From an uncultured Lachnospiraceae bacterium (GTDB lineage: Bacteria > Bacillota > Clostridia > Lachnospirales > Lachnospiraceae): a stretch of DNA of 38,707 nt. This document shows, in pieces, positions 15,652-23,503 of this stretch. The stretch spans positions 1-38,707 of the forward strand of contig CALWLY010000027.1 of the NCBI GenBank assembly GCA_944381635.1, read 5' to 3'. Below the pieces are notes generated by a model. That model had not been told where the DNA came from and made no database searches. It saw only the letters and a program-made list of their open reading frames with translations. Each line of letters starts with the position of its first letter. The first letter of the stretch is position 1. The position numbers and the translations under genes were made by a program.

Positions 15652-16401
15652 TTATTCTTCCGCAGACTCTCCTTTTTCCTGCTGTTCCTTTAATGCTGCT
15701 TCTCTTGCTGCCGCTTCTTTGGCTGCAGCTTCCTCTACAATAAAGGACAAAGGCTGCCATTCTGTAGGATTTCCCTCTTGTACCGGCTCAAACTTCTTAA
15801 AAGTTTTGGAATAGAAAAAGCTGCACATATAAGCTACTCCGGAAAAACCGAACAGAATGATAAACGGCATTGACTGAAGCGTAAGCAGCAGCAGAACAAT
15901 CGGGAGCAGGTTGATGAGGATGATCAGAATTGTCTTTGGAAGACTTAAAACACTCATCAGGAAAGCATTTTTCACCGTGTTCTTAATCGTATTGTCAAAT
16001 CGGGACAATACCGGGAATATGTAAAGGGATGTAAATACATAGCAGATCGTCACAAGCACCAGAATCACCAGAATCACTGTGCGCACTGCGGAACCGGGCA
16101 TCTGCGTCATAATAAAGAAATCATATCCCAGAAGAAAACCGAGAATCAGCATGATCAGCCAGATGATCGTTGCCTGCTTGAAATTCTGTTTAAAAGATTT
16201 GAAATAACCTTTTACAATATAGGTTTCCTCATCCCTTACCAGTTTGATCGTCATATAATACAGCGCTGTTATAGCAGATCCGGCTGTCACGATGGGAATA
16301 CACAAAAGCAGTGTGATCACATTCAAAATCATAAGATCCGCTATCTTGGTTAAAAATACCATAATCGGGCTGTCGAGACTAAATAATCTACCCATTTTCA
16401 C
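15652..16401 (-). CDS. YesL-like (DUF624) membrane protein
   Basis: A 249-residue membrane protein with the DUF624/YesL layout. It has an N-terminal DSPIMVFLTKIADLMILNVITLLLCIPIVTAGSAITALYY, the hallmark of the family, and about five or six hydrophobic segments. The conserved central stretch YFKSFKQNFKQATIIW is also present. YesL proteins often sit beside sugar ABC importers and are of unknown biochemical role. The C-terminal about 30 residues are an Ala/Glu/Lys helix (EEAAAKEAAAREAALKEQQ) with no membrane segment, likely a stiff cytoplasmic helix. It is upstream of the MsmK-like gene but separated by 224 nt and a separate promoter. Confidence 0.85.
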   Translation of the reverse strand: MKMGRLFSLDSPIMVFLTKIADLMILNVITLLLCIPIVTAGSAITALYYMTIKLVRDEETYIVKGYFKSFKQNFKQATIIWLIMLILGFLLGYDFFIMTQMPGSAVRTVILVILVLVTICYVFTSLYIFPVLSRFDNTIKNTVKNAFLMSVLSLPKTILIILINLLPIVLLLLTLQSMPFIILFGFSGVAYMCSFFYSKTFKKFEPVQEGNPTEWQPLSFIVEEAAAKEAAAREAALKEQQEKGESAEE

Positions 16402-16487
16402 TCTACCTCTTTCATTTTTACTTGTCTTTTTATCATACTACGTATATAGAGGGCGTGCAAATAAAATAAATCTAAAAAAAACTGTAC

Positions 16488-16533
16488 AAAAAGACCACAA
16501 CCCAGGAAGTTTTCTTCCCGGATTATGGCCTTT
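16488..16533 (-). terminator. Terminator after D-lactate dehydrogenase
   Basis: A long imperfect stem: AAAGACCACAACCCAGGAAG opposite CTTCCCGGATTATGGCCTTT, loop TTTT, read on the minus strand into TTTTTG. It lies about 85 nt beyond the dehydrogenase stop codon. Confidence 0.8.
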
Positions 16534-16615
16534 CACACAAAATCGTTTTTCTTTTTCACTTTTTTTCTGCACAATGTCTACCAGAATAGCAAGAACATTT
16601 TTCTTTTTAAAAAAA

Positions 16616-17596
16616 TCAGGGTTTTACGATATTTTTAAGTTCAAGTCCATGTTCCACCGCATAAGCGTTTTCCAGTGTCTCAGTGGCAATAGCCTGCATG
16701 GCCTCCACCGTAAAAAATCCCATATGAGAAGTGATCAGCACGTTGGGAAACGTAGTGAGACGGGCCAGATTTTCATCCTGCATAATATCGCCGGATCTGT
16801 CCTCGTAAAACAAGCCCTCTTCTTCCTCGTATACATCCAGGCCCACTCCTCCGAATTTTTTGGCAAGCAGAGCTTCGATCAAATCTTCCGTATTGATCAG
16901 CCCTCCCCGGGATGTATTCACCAGAAAAACACCGTCTTTCATCATGGAGATGGTTTCCTTATTGATGATATTTTTAGTCTGCTCCGTCAGCGGGCAGTGA
17001 AGGGAAATAAAGTCAGATTTCTGCATCAGTTCCTCGATTTCCACATACTTCACATCCAGATTCGGGTTCGGATACGGGTCATAAGCAAGTATCTGCATTT
17101 GAAAACCTTTAAAAATACGGATCATGGCCTGTCCGATTTTTCCCGTTCCGATCACTCCAGCCACTTTGTGATGCAGATCGGTTCCCATAAAGCCGTTGAT
17201 GTTCATATTAAAATCTCTGGTACGGTTATAAGCTTTGTGCGTATATCGGTTGACAGTAAGAATCATTGCCATGGCATATTCCGCTACCGCTTCCGGAGAG
17301 TAGCTGGGTACACGAAGCACCGGAATTTTCCCGTCCGCCGCCTGAATATCCACATGATTAAATCCTGCGCTCCGAAGCAGAATTGCCCGGATTCCCATTT
17401 GATGCAGCTGCTCTATCATAGCCGCATTGGCATAATCGTTGACAAACAGGCAGACCGCGTCATGTCCTTGTGCCAGATAGACGGTGTCTTCATTAAACGG
17501 CAGTTCAATAAAATGGATATCAAATCCGTAGTCCTTTCCCATAGGCTCAAACCAGATTCTGTCATAGGGTTTTGTGCTGAAAAATGCAATTCGCAT
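16616..17596 (-). CDS. ldhA: D-lactate dehydrogenase / 2-hydroxyacid dehydrogenase
   Basis: Reduces pyruvate to D-lactate with NADH at the end of fermentation. 326 residues, normal length. The Rossmann motif GVIGTGKIG is at about 147-155, with the family stretch LLRSAGFNHVDI near 74-84. The catalytic arginine is in NTSRGGLIN, the glutamate in LDVYEEEEGLFYED and the histidine in ITSHMGFFT. The 'LDVYEEE...LFYED' pattern is typical of LdhA-type D-LDH rather than glycerate dehydrogenases, though close 2-ketoacid specificities cannot be excluded from sequence. It has its own terminator and appears to be monocistronic. Ribosome site GAAAGGAATGAG. Confidence 0.9.
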   Translation of the reverse strand: MRIAFFSTKPYDRIWFEPMGKDYGFDIHFIELPFNEDTVYLAQGHDAVCLFVNDYANAAMIEQLHQMGIRAILLRSAGFNHVDIQAADGKIPVLRVPSYSPEAVAEYAMAMILTVNRYTHKAYNRTRDFNMNINGFMGTDLHHKVAGVIGTGKIGQAMIRIFKGFQMQILAYDPYPNPNLDVKYVEIEELMQKSDFISLHCPLTEQTKNIINKETISMMKDGVFLVNTSRGGLINTEDLIEALLAKKFGGVGLDVYEEEEGLFYEDRSGDIMQDENLARLTTFPNVLITSHMGFFTVEAMQAIATETLENAYAVEHGLELKNIVKP

Positions 17597-17710
17597 ATTG
17601 TCTCATTCCTTTCTTTTCTACGTGCGCTGCCTGTTTGCAGCAGTGTCTTTTGTATTTTGAAAAGAATGTGTTTTTTCTGTCTGTTCTACGCATAAAGCAG
17701 TGAGGTAAGA

Positions 17711-17829
17711 AAGTGTGCGCCCTGGCGCACGCTCGCGCCAGAGCGCGGTTGCGTCAGCAACTATTTTCCTTGAACGCGAAGTGCGATTCATCAGATTTTT
17801 TCACAGGAGCAGGCTGTGAAAAAAATCTG
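17711..17829 (+). repeat. Structured intergenic repeat, divergent copy D
   Basis: Begins AAGTGTGCGC. It contains GTGCGCC/GGCGCAC (7-bp hairpin), then GTTGC-GTCA-GCAAC, both shared in style with the copy at 21.5 kb (GCGCGGCTGCGTCAGCAAC). It then has GTGCGATTCATCAGA instead of the 28-nt core of the other copies. It ends in a 15-bp hairpin (17792-17829, CAGATTTTTTCACAG with one bulged A opposite). That hairpin overlaps the last codons of the secreted-protein gene. Confidence 0.6.
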
Positions 17830-18346
17830 TCACGCTTTCCTTCAGGTCATGAAAAAAATCCTTTACCAGCTCTCTGGCCGAATCAGCCACTGCTTCTTTT
17901 ACAGATTCTGCAACCTGTTCTTTTAATAAATCAGCTGCCTGTGAAACGAACTCCTCTCCGTATTCCTCATACAGCTTTTTTGCCTCCTGTTTCATAAAAT
18001 CGGAATCAAGTCCCAATTCTTTCGCCTTTTCCACAAGGTCAGCAAGCTGTTCTTTCTTTTTTTCATCCAGGTTGATCCCAAACTCCCCACAGCCTTCCTC
18101 AATAGCTCTCTCCACATCTTCTCTGGTAGAAAGCTCACCGGAATTCCATTTTTCCCTGATATAATCGAAAATTTTCTCCATCTCTTCGCTGTCCATTTTC
18201 TGTGTACCGTCCCCGGACCGGCTGTCATTGCTGGCAGTGCAAACGACATTTTCACTTTCCCGGGCCCATACAGCAGACACAGGAGAGAGGAAAAAAATTC
18301 CCAGTGCAAGAGCCCACGCAGCCGCCATATATTTTTTCTTTTTCAA
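17801..18346 (-). CDS. Small secreted protein, helix-rich (weak DUF1002-like similarity), TTG start
   Basis: About 181 residues from a TTG start at 18346. A basic KKKK start and hydrophobic core (MAAAWALALGIFFLSPVSAVWA) form a signal peptide with likely cleavage after AVWA. The mature part is acidic and entirely helical. The segment LSTREDVERAIEEGCGEFGINLDEKKKEQLADLVEKAKELGLD resembles the C-terminal repeat of DUF1002 proteins; the end is an amphipathic repeat (ESVKEAVADSARELVKDFFHDLKESV). The TTG is favoured because AAAGGCGAG lies just upstream and the ATG frames begin inside the preceding gene. It follows the alpha/beta hydrolase by 13 nt, so the two are probably co-expressed. Function unknown. 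Confidence 0.65.
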   Translation of the reverse strand: MKKKKYMAAAWALALGIFFLSPVSAVWARESENVVCTASNDSRSGDGTQKMDSEEMEKIFDYIREKWNSGELSTREDVERAIEEGCGEFGINLDEKKKEQLADLVEKAKELGLDSDFMKQEAKKLYEEYGEEFVSQAADLLKEQVAESVKEAVADSARELVKDFFHDLKESVTDFFHSLLL

Positions 18347-18359
18347 TATACTCGCCTTT

Positions 18360-19292
18360 CTATCTGTTTTGTTCCAGCCAGAAAAGAATATCCTCATAAA
18401 CCTGCTCTTTTCCATTTTCATTGAGCAACTCATGACGAAGCCCCGGATAATACTTTTCTTTTATCTGCGTCATTCCCAGGTCACGGAATGATTGTACCAC
18501 TTCTCTCGGCGAATTTCCATAGTTTCCCACAGGGTCCTCTTCCCCTGACAAAAACAGAATGGGCAAATCCTTTGGCATCTTTTTAAGCTGCGAATTGTCA
18601 TGCAGGTTGTCAATCAGTGTAAACAGTGTATGAAATCCGTTCAGCGTAAATAAAAAACCACATTTCGGATCTCTGTCATATGCATCCACCACTGCCTCAT
18701 CCGTGGACAGCCAGCTCATTTTGCTCTTTGCATAAGGAATTTTTTTATTATAATTTCCAAAAGCCAGTCTGTCAATCAGAGCGCTTCTTTTCTTCCACCC
18801 CTGAAACACAGCCAGAAAGCGCGTCAACGCTTTGGATATTTTAAGAAGCGCTGCAGGCTGCATACCGGTTCCCATGATAATGGCTCCGTCTATTCCCGTC
18901 CCATAGCGGCACAGATAATTGCGCAGAATAAAAGAACCCATACTGTGACCCATGATAAAATACGGAACGCCCGGATTTTGGTCCTGCACCATTTTTTTCA
19001 GACGATGCACATCTCTGACCAGAACCGTTGCCGCGTCTTTCTCACAGAAATAGCCGTACTGTTCTTGCTCTTTGGCACTTTCTCCGTGCCCCAGGTGATC
19101 TTCTCCCGTGACAAGGATTCCTTTTTCCGCAAGGAACCCGGCAAATTTATCGTAGCGGCGGATATTTTCCGCCATTCCGTGAACAATCTGCAAAACAGCC
19201 GTGGGTCTGCCTTCGGGCATCCATTTGACCGCATGGATTTTGCTCTTATTATCTCTGGAATCAAAGTAAAATTCCTCTTTTTTCATTTTCAT
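18360..19292 (-). CDS. Alpha/beta hydrolase (lysophospholipase / monoacylglycerol lipase-like)
   Basis: A 310-residue serine hydrolase of the Hydrolase_4/S33 type. The nucleophile elbow is GHSMGS (Ser117) and the oxyanion region IVHGMAENIRRYDKFA. The acid is in LPILFLSGEEDPVGN and the histidine in YPGLRHELLNE. The 'HGMAEHxxRY' and 'DHLGHGES' motifs are characteristic of lysophospholipase/MAG-lipase relatives that hydrolyse lipid monoesters. There is no signal peptide, so the site is cytoplasmic. Two in-frame ATGs are six bases apart (19292 and 19286) after a GAGGGGG site; the choice changes two residues only. Probable operon partner of the small secreted protein. Confidence 0.88.
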   Translation of the reverse strand: MKMKKEEFYFDSRDNKSKIHAVKWMPEGRPTAVLQIVHGMAENIRRYDKFAGFLAEKGILVTGEDHLGHGESAKEQEQYGYFCEKDAATVLVRDVHRLKKMVQDQNPGVPYFIMGHSMGSFILRNYLCRYGTGIDGAIIMGTGMQPAALLKISKALTRFLAVFQGWKKRSALIDRLAFGNYNKKIPYAKSKMSWLSTDEAVVDAYDRDPKCGFLFTLNGFHTLFTLIDNLHDNSQLKKMPKDLPILFLSGEEDPVGNYGNSPREVVQSFRDLGMTQIKEKYYPGLRHELLNENGKEQVYEDILFWLEQNR

Positions 19293-19325
19293 TATTCCCC
19301 CTCTTTTCTCAGGTATACAAGAATA

Positions 19326-19465
19326 AAAAGAATCTCGCAGTGCGGGATTCTCGGCCTGCGGCGGGTCGCTCAGCGATATATTCCCTCTCCGCCGCAGTGC
19401 GCATCCACAGCGGAGCGTCTTTTTATATACGACAGGAAACGAAGTTTCTTGTCGTATATAAAAAG
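19326..19465 (+). repeat. Structured intergenic repeat, copy A
   Basis: The core AGTGCGCATCCACAGCGGAG then CGTCTTTTT runs from about 19396 to 19424. It is followed by a 22-bp hairpin (19419-19440 with 19444-19465, one mismatch, loop GAA). The upstream part folds too: GAATCTCGC/GCGGGATTC (9 bp with a wobble) and CTGCGGCGG/CCGCCGCAG (9 bp perfect). The right hairpin arm's A-run is the U-tract of the metG terminator. Same strand and order as the copies at 21.5 and 30.1 kb. Confidence 0.82.
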
Positions 19466-19500
19466 ACTGCTGAAAAGGTGTTTTCTTTCGCAGCAGTCTC
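19461..19500 (-). terminator. metG terminator
   Basis: AGACTGCTG pairs with CAGCAGTCT across an 18-nt loop that has further internal pairing (GAAAA/TTTTC). On the minus strand it is followed by TTTTTATA. It begins about 25 nt after the metG stop and abuts repeat copy A. Confidence 0.85.
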
Positions 19501-19520
19501 TTTCCTATCTCATTTTGTCA

Positions 19521-21491
19521 TCAGCAGATTTCAGCGCCTGCAGGCATTTCTTTTTCAGGTGTTAAAAGTGCCAGATTTCCTTTTGCATCTTCTGCGCATA
19601 ACAGCATGCCTTCCGAAAGAACCCCTGCCAGTTTTGCAGGTTTTAAGTTTACAAGCACCATAACTTTCTTTCCTACCATCTCCTCAGCGCTGTAGTGCTG
19701 TTTGATGCCAGACACAATCTGTTTTACCTGGCTTCCAATACGCACCTTGGAGCAGAGCAGCTTGCGGGATTTAGGCACTTCCTCGCAGGCAATGATCTCA
19801 CCTACCTGGAACTGCATTTTTTCAAAGTCGTCAAAAGTAATTTCCGGTTTGTTTTCAATATCAATAACATTCACAGCTTCTTCTTCCTTCTTTTCCGGCT
19901 CTGCCGCCTGTTCTTTCTGTGCAAACATAGCTTCCGCCTTCTCCAATACTTCTGCCACATCCAGTCTTGCAAACAGAATTTCCGGTTTTTCTGTAACTTT
20001 GGTACCATTTTCTGTCAGACCGAATTTTTTGCAGTCCTCAAATCCTCTCAAAGGCACGTTCATCTGCTCAGATACTTTTTTTGCTGTAGAAGGCATATAA
20101 GGCTCTAACAGGGATACGCCGATCATAATGCTTTCCACTAAATTGTAAAGGACAGTGGAAAGACGATCTTTTTTAGCCTCGTCTTTTGCCAGTACCCACG
20201 GTTCTGTCTCATCAATATATTTGTTGCAGCGTTTGAACAAAGAGAAGATCTCTGTCATAGCATCTGCCACGCGAAGCCCTTCCATTTTGGCAGCCACTTT
20301 ATCAAAAGTTCCTGTCACAAATGCTTTTAAGTCTTCGTCCACAGCTTCTGCGGCACCCTTGTCCGCAACCACACCGCCAAAATATTTATTGCTCATGGAA
20401 ATCGTGCGGTTTACCAGATTTCCCAGAGTATTAGCAAGATCAGAATTCAGTCTTTCCACCAAAAGCTCCCAGCTGATCACACCGTCATTTTCAAACGGCA
20501 TCTCGTGAAGCACAAAGTAACGAACTGCATCTACGCCGAAAAAGTTTACCAGATCGTCCGCATAAATAACATTTCCTTTGGACTTGCTCATCTTGCCGTC
20601 GCCCTGTAAAAGCCAGGGATGTCCGAATACCTGCTTAGGCAAAGGCTCTCCTAAAGCCATAAGGAAAATCGGCCAGTAAATCGTGTGGAAACGAATGATA
20701 TCTTTTCCAATCAGATGCAGGTCTGCCGGCCACAGCTTTTTGTACTGTTCACTGCTGTTTCCGTCCGCATCGTAACCGATTCCGGTGATATAGTTTGTCA
20801 GGGCATCCAGCCATACGTAAACTACATGCTTTGAATCAAAATCTACCGGCACTCCCCATTTAAAGGAAGTTCTGGATACACATAAATCCTGCAGTCCCGG
20901 AAGCAAGAAGTTGTTCATCATTTCATTTTTTCTGGACACCGGCTGAATAAACTCCGGATGCGTATTGATATGCTCGATCAGACGGTCTGCATATTTGCTC
21001 ATACGGAAGAAGTAAGCCTCTTCTTTCGCCGGTTTTACTTCTCTTCCACAGTCCGGACATTTTCCGTCTACAAGCTGAGATTCTGTCCAGAAAGATTCGC
21101 AGGGCGTACAGTAAAGTCCTTCGTAAGCTCCTTTATAAATGTCTCCCTGATCGTAGAGTCTTTTGAAAATTTTCTGCACCTGTTTTTCGTGCTCCGGATC
21201 TGTCGTGCGGATAAACTTATCGTAGGAAGTATCTACCATATCCCACAGACCTTTAATCGTTCCAGCCACCTGATCTACGAATTCCTTCGGTGTAACGCCC
21301 GCTTCCGCAGCCTTCATCTCGATTTTCTGTCCGTGTTCGTCCGTTCCTGTCTGAAAAAACACGTCATAGCCGTCTTTTCTTTTAAATCTGGCAATGCTGT
21401 CTGCCAGAATCGCTTCGTAAGTGTTTCCAATGTGCGGTTTGCCGGATGTGTAGGCAATCGCTGTTGTAATATAATACTTTCCTTTGCTCAT
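19521..21491 (-). CDS. metG: Methionyl-tRNA synthetase with C-terminal tRNA-binding domain
   Basis: Charges tRNA-Met. 656 residues. The HIGH-type motif is in KPHIGNTYEAILAD near residue 20, and KMSKS in GDGKMSKSKGNVIYADD near residue 300. A zinc module has the pattern CTPCESFW...CPDCGREV. The anticodon-binding helical domain is about 360-510. After a Glu/Lys-rich linker, a C-terminal tRBD/EMAP-like domain (about 550-656) is recognisable from FQVGEIIACEEVPKSRKLLCSKVRIG and MVLVNLKPAKLAGVLSEGM. Expression is controlled by the upstream T-box leader. Repeat copy B lies between the T-box and the ATG, giving an unusually long leader. Confidence 0.97.
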   Translation of the reverse strand: MSKGKYYITTAIAYTSGKPHIGNTYEAILADSIARFKRKDGYDVFFQTGTDEHGQKIEMKAAEAGVTPKEFVDQVAGTIKGLWDMVDTSYDKFIRTTDPEHEKQVQKIFKRLYDQGDIYKGAYEGLYCTPCESFWTESQLVDGKCPDCGREVKPAKEEAYFFRMSKYADRLIEHINTHPEFIQPVSRKNEMMNNFLLPGLQDLCVSRTSFKWGVPVDFDSKHVVYVWLDALTNYITGIGYDADGNSSEQYKKLWPADLHLIGKDIIRFHTIYWPIFLMALGEPLPKQVFGHPWLLQGDGKMSKSKGNVIYADDLVNFFGVDAVRYFVLHEMPFENDGVISWELLVERLNSDLANTLGNLVNRTISMSNKYFGGVVADKGAAEAVDEDLKAFVTGTFDKVAAKMEGLRVADAMTEIFSLFKRCNKYIDETEPWVLAKDEAKKDRLSTVLYNLVESIMIGVSLLEPYMPSTAKKVSEQMNVPLRGFEDCKKFGLTENGTKVTEKPEILFARLDVAEVLEKAEAMFAQKEQAAEPEKKEEEAVNVIDIENKPEITFDDFEKMQFQVGEIIACEEVPKSRKLLCSKVRIGSQVKQIVSGIKQHYSAEEMVGKKVMVLVNLKPAKLAGVLSEGMLLCAEDAKGNLALLTPEKEMPAGAEIC

Positions 21492-21520
21492 CGTTTCCTC
21501 TCTTTCCTCTTTCCGCTATA

Positions 21521-21648
21521 AAAATGTGCGCCGAAGCGCGGCTGCGTCAGCAACCATTTTCCAGGTAATCTCTGATTTCCTGAGCGTTTAGTGCGCATAC
21601 ACAGCGGAGCATCTTTTTATACGGCAGGAAGTTTCCTGCCGTATAATA
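21521..21648 (+). repeat. Structured intergenic repeat, copy B (inside the metG leader)
   Basis: Starts ATGTGCGCCGAAGCGCGG, then CTGCGTCAGCAAC. A spacer precedes the core AGTGCGCATACACAGCGGAG with CATCTTTTT (about 21590-21617) and a perfect 13-bp hairpin (TATACGGCAGGAA 21618-21630 with 21633-21645). Two substitutions separate this core from the other two copies. It lies between the metG T-box terminator and the metG start codon. Confidence 0.82.
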
Positions 21649-21651
21649 AAA

Positions 21652-21945
21652 AACTCATCTTCCAGGCAGTTTTCTGCTTCAGAAGACGAGTTATATCCCG
21701 TGTTACCACTTCTATTCATCCCTGCCTTGCGGTCAGAGACCTTATCGGGTACATGATACCCTGCCGCTGTAACAGGCGGAACCTGTCGTAGCCTTGCCCT
21801 CAGCGGGTTCGGTACGCTGCTCAGAAGCCATCTTCCATCTGCATTCCCTCAGTCCCTCTCAGCCCGGCCCATTTATGATGCACAGGGGACTTTCTCTGTA
21901 GTGTTCTTTGCCGATGTACTCTCTTCATCATTGCTTTTCCTTGTT
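21652..21945 (-). promoter_or_regulatory. Methionine T-box leader of metG
   Basis: On the minus strand, Stem I closes by CATC/GATG, with inner AGTCCC/GGGACT. The predicted specifier ATG is at 21842-21844, in the context GGGAATGCAGA. The T-box sequence AGTGGTAACACGGGA is at 21696-21710. The terminator stem (AACTCGTCTTC... / GAAGATGAGTT, 21652-21692) is followed by TTTTTTATTA. Uncharged tRNA-Met should stabilise the antiterminator and allow metG transcription. The specifier is assigned by position and by the downstream gene. Confidence 0.9.
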
Positions 21946-21951
21946 TTTTTA

Positions 21952-21980
21952 AGAGTATCATAACTTTTTCGCCTTGTCAA
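21952..21980 (-). promoter_or_regulatory. Predicted metG/T-box promoter
   Basis: TTGACA (21975-21980), 17-bp spacer, TACTCT (21952-21957) with an extended TGA just upstream (TGATACTCT). Start of transcription about 21945. Confidence 0.65.
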
Positions 21981-22022
21981 TCAAGGGAACCTTCCGAAAA
22001 TCATGCAAAATACCATAAGATG

Positions 22023-23329
22023 CTATTCAAAAAATTTCCCTGCAAACTTTTTGATCTCTTTCGCCTGTTCATCCAGTTTTTCCTGGCTTTTAAGCTGGGG
22101 CACCTTCCGGTCTCTGTACACTTTTCCGGAGAGACGGAAAAGTATAAAATCTGTAAGCTCCCGCTTCACTTTTTCAAGTTCTTCCCGGTATTCCGGATTG
22201 TGAGCCTGGCTGCAGAATTCCCAGGGATCTTTTGACAGATCAAAAAACATAGCTTCCTCCAGGCTTCCCCTTACCAGAAGTTTAAACCTGTCCGTCCGGA
22301 TCATGTAGCCAAGACACGGGGATGTTTCGCTGCCGTACTGCCCTTCGGAAAATACAAAGCTCCTTTTTTCCTCCCCGCAAAGGGAAATTCCCTGCATACT
22401 ATCGGCTTTTTTCAGGCCGCATTTTTCTAAAACTGTCACGGAAACGTCAATATTTTCTGAAAATGCATCGTCTGTCTGCCCTGCAAATTCCCCGTCCGGA
22501 TATTTGATCAGCAAAGGAATTCTGGCAAGAGGCTCATAAAGATGGTTGCATTTGAGCATCATATGATGGTACCCCATATAATCTCCGTGATCGCTGGTGA
22601 AAATAATCATCGTATTATCATAAAGATTTTTTTCTTTCAGCTTCTCAAAAATTCTCCCCACGCAGTCATCAATCTGGGTTATCATTCCGTAATAGTCCGC
22701 CATCAAAAGCTGGGGTTTTCCGAATCCCAGCTCTCTATTTCAGAAATTGCCCTGTCTGTAATCCATTCCGTAGAATACAGTTCTTTCTCCAGCCCCGGTT
22801 CCCCGCACTGACACATATCCCGCAAATGCGTGGTTGGTTTGTCCTGAAAAATTCCGGACTGATGGTGCAGGTCAAACCGGTCAATTTTCCCCTTTTCCAT
22901 GAGAAATCTGTGATAATCATCCTCAAAACGCCCGATGCCGTTTTGTTCTGCCAGTTCCATCCTGGAAAAACCGATATCCTGATAAGTAGGATTCATATGC
23001 ATCTTTCCCACTGCTGCCGTCCGGTATCCGTTCTCTCTTAAAATTCCGGGAAAAGTGGCATAGCCCGGCGGCAGCGTAGCCTGATTGTCCCAGGCTCCGT
23101 GCTGGTGAACGTATAAACTGCTCCAGAAGGAATAACGGGAAGGCGTACAGATAGGATATACCGTATAATGATTGGTATATTTTGTGCTTTCCTCCGCCAG
23201 CTTATCCAGATTTTTGGTCTGTACATCCGGATTCCCGTAACAGCCCAGGCAGTCGCTTCTTAACTGATCACAGTGGATGATCACAACGTTTGGCCTATGG
23301 TTCCTATAACTTTTTTCCTGTGACTCCAT
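22023..23329 (-). pseudogene. Sulfatase, broken by an internal deletion
   Basis: Two adjacent frames are halves of one type I sulfatase. The N-terminal half (23329 to 22703) has NVVIIHCDQLRSDCLGCYGN and the intact formylglycine motif C-T-P-S-R (YPICTPSRYSFW), and runs to ESWDSENP. The C-terminal half (22706 to 22023) begins at MMADYYGMITQIDDCVGRIF and carries FTSDHGDYMG, LARIPLLIKYP and MIRTDRFKLL. Intact relatives have roughly 90-100 residues (the 'LWLSFPDPHHPF' part and what follows) between those points; here they are missing and the frame changes, with stop and start overlapping (TGATG). The N-terminal start is set by GAGGAGAGGAAAA. Its catalytic cysteine survives, but part of the active site would be lost. 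It is divergent from the GH2 gene, suggesting a former sulfated-glycan pair. Confidence 0.82.
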
Positions 23330-23503
23330 ACAGATTTTCCTCTCCTCTATAACATAATGATGTTGGGGCAAAACCCCCAACCAGGATGCATAACTGAATT
23401 TTTCGGTATATTTTCTCTAATTGTATCTGTTTTCTTTTTCCCTTTCCACAGGTATAGTTGTCTTAGTGAATGTAAAAAAATAAAAAGAAAGGAACCGGAT
23501 TCC

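Noticed and set aside
16292-17695. 467-codon plus-strand frame opposite the YesL and D-LDH genes
   Set aside because: Antisense to two well-supported genes; translation is His/Ser/Phe-rich without domain signatures.
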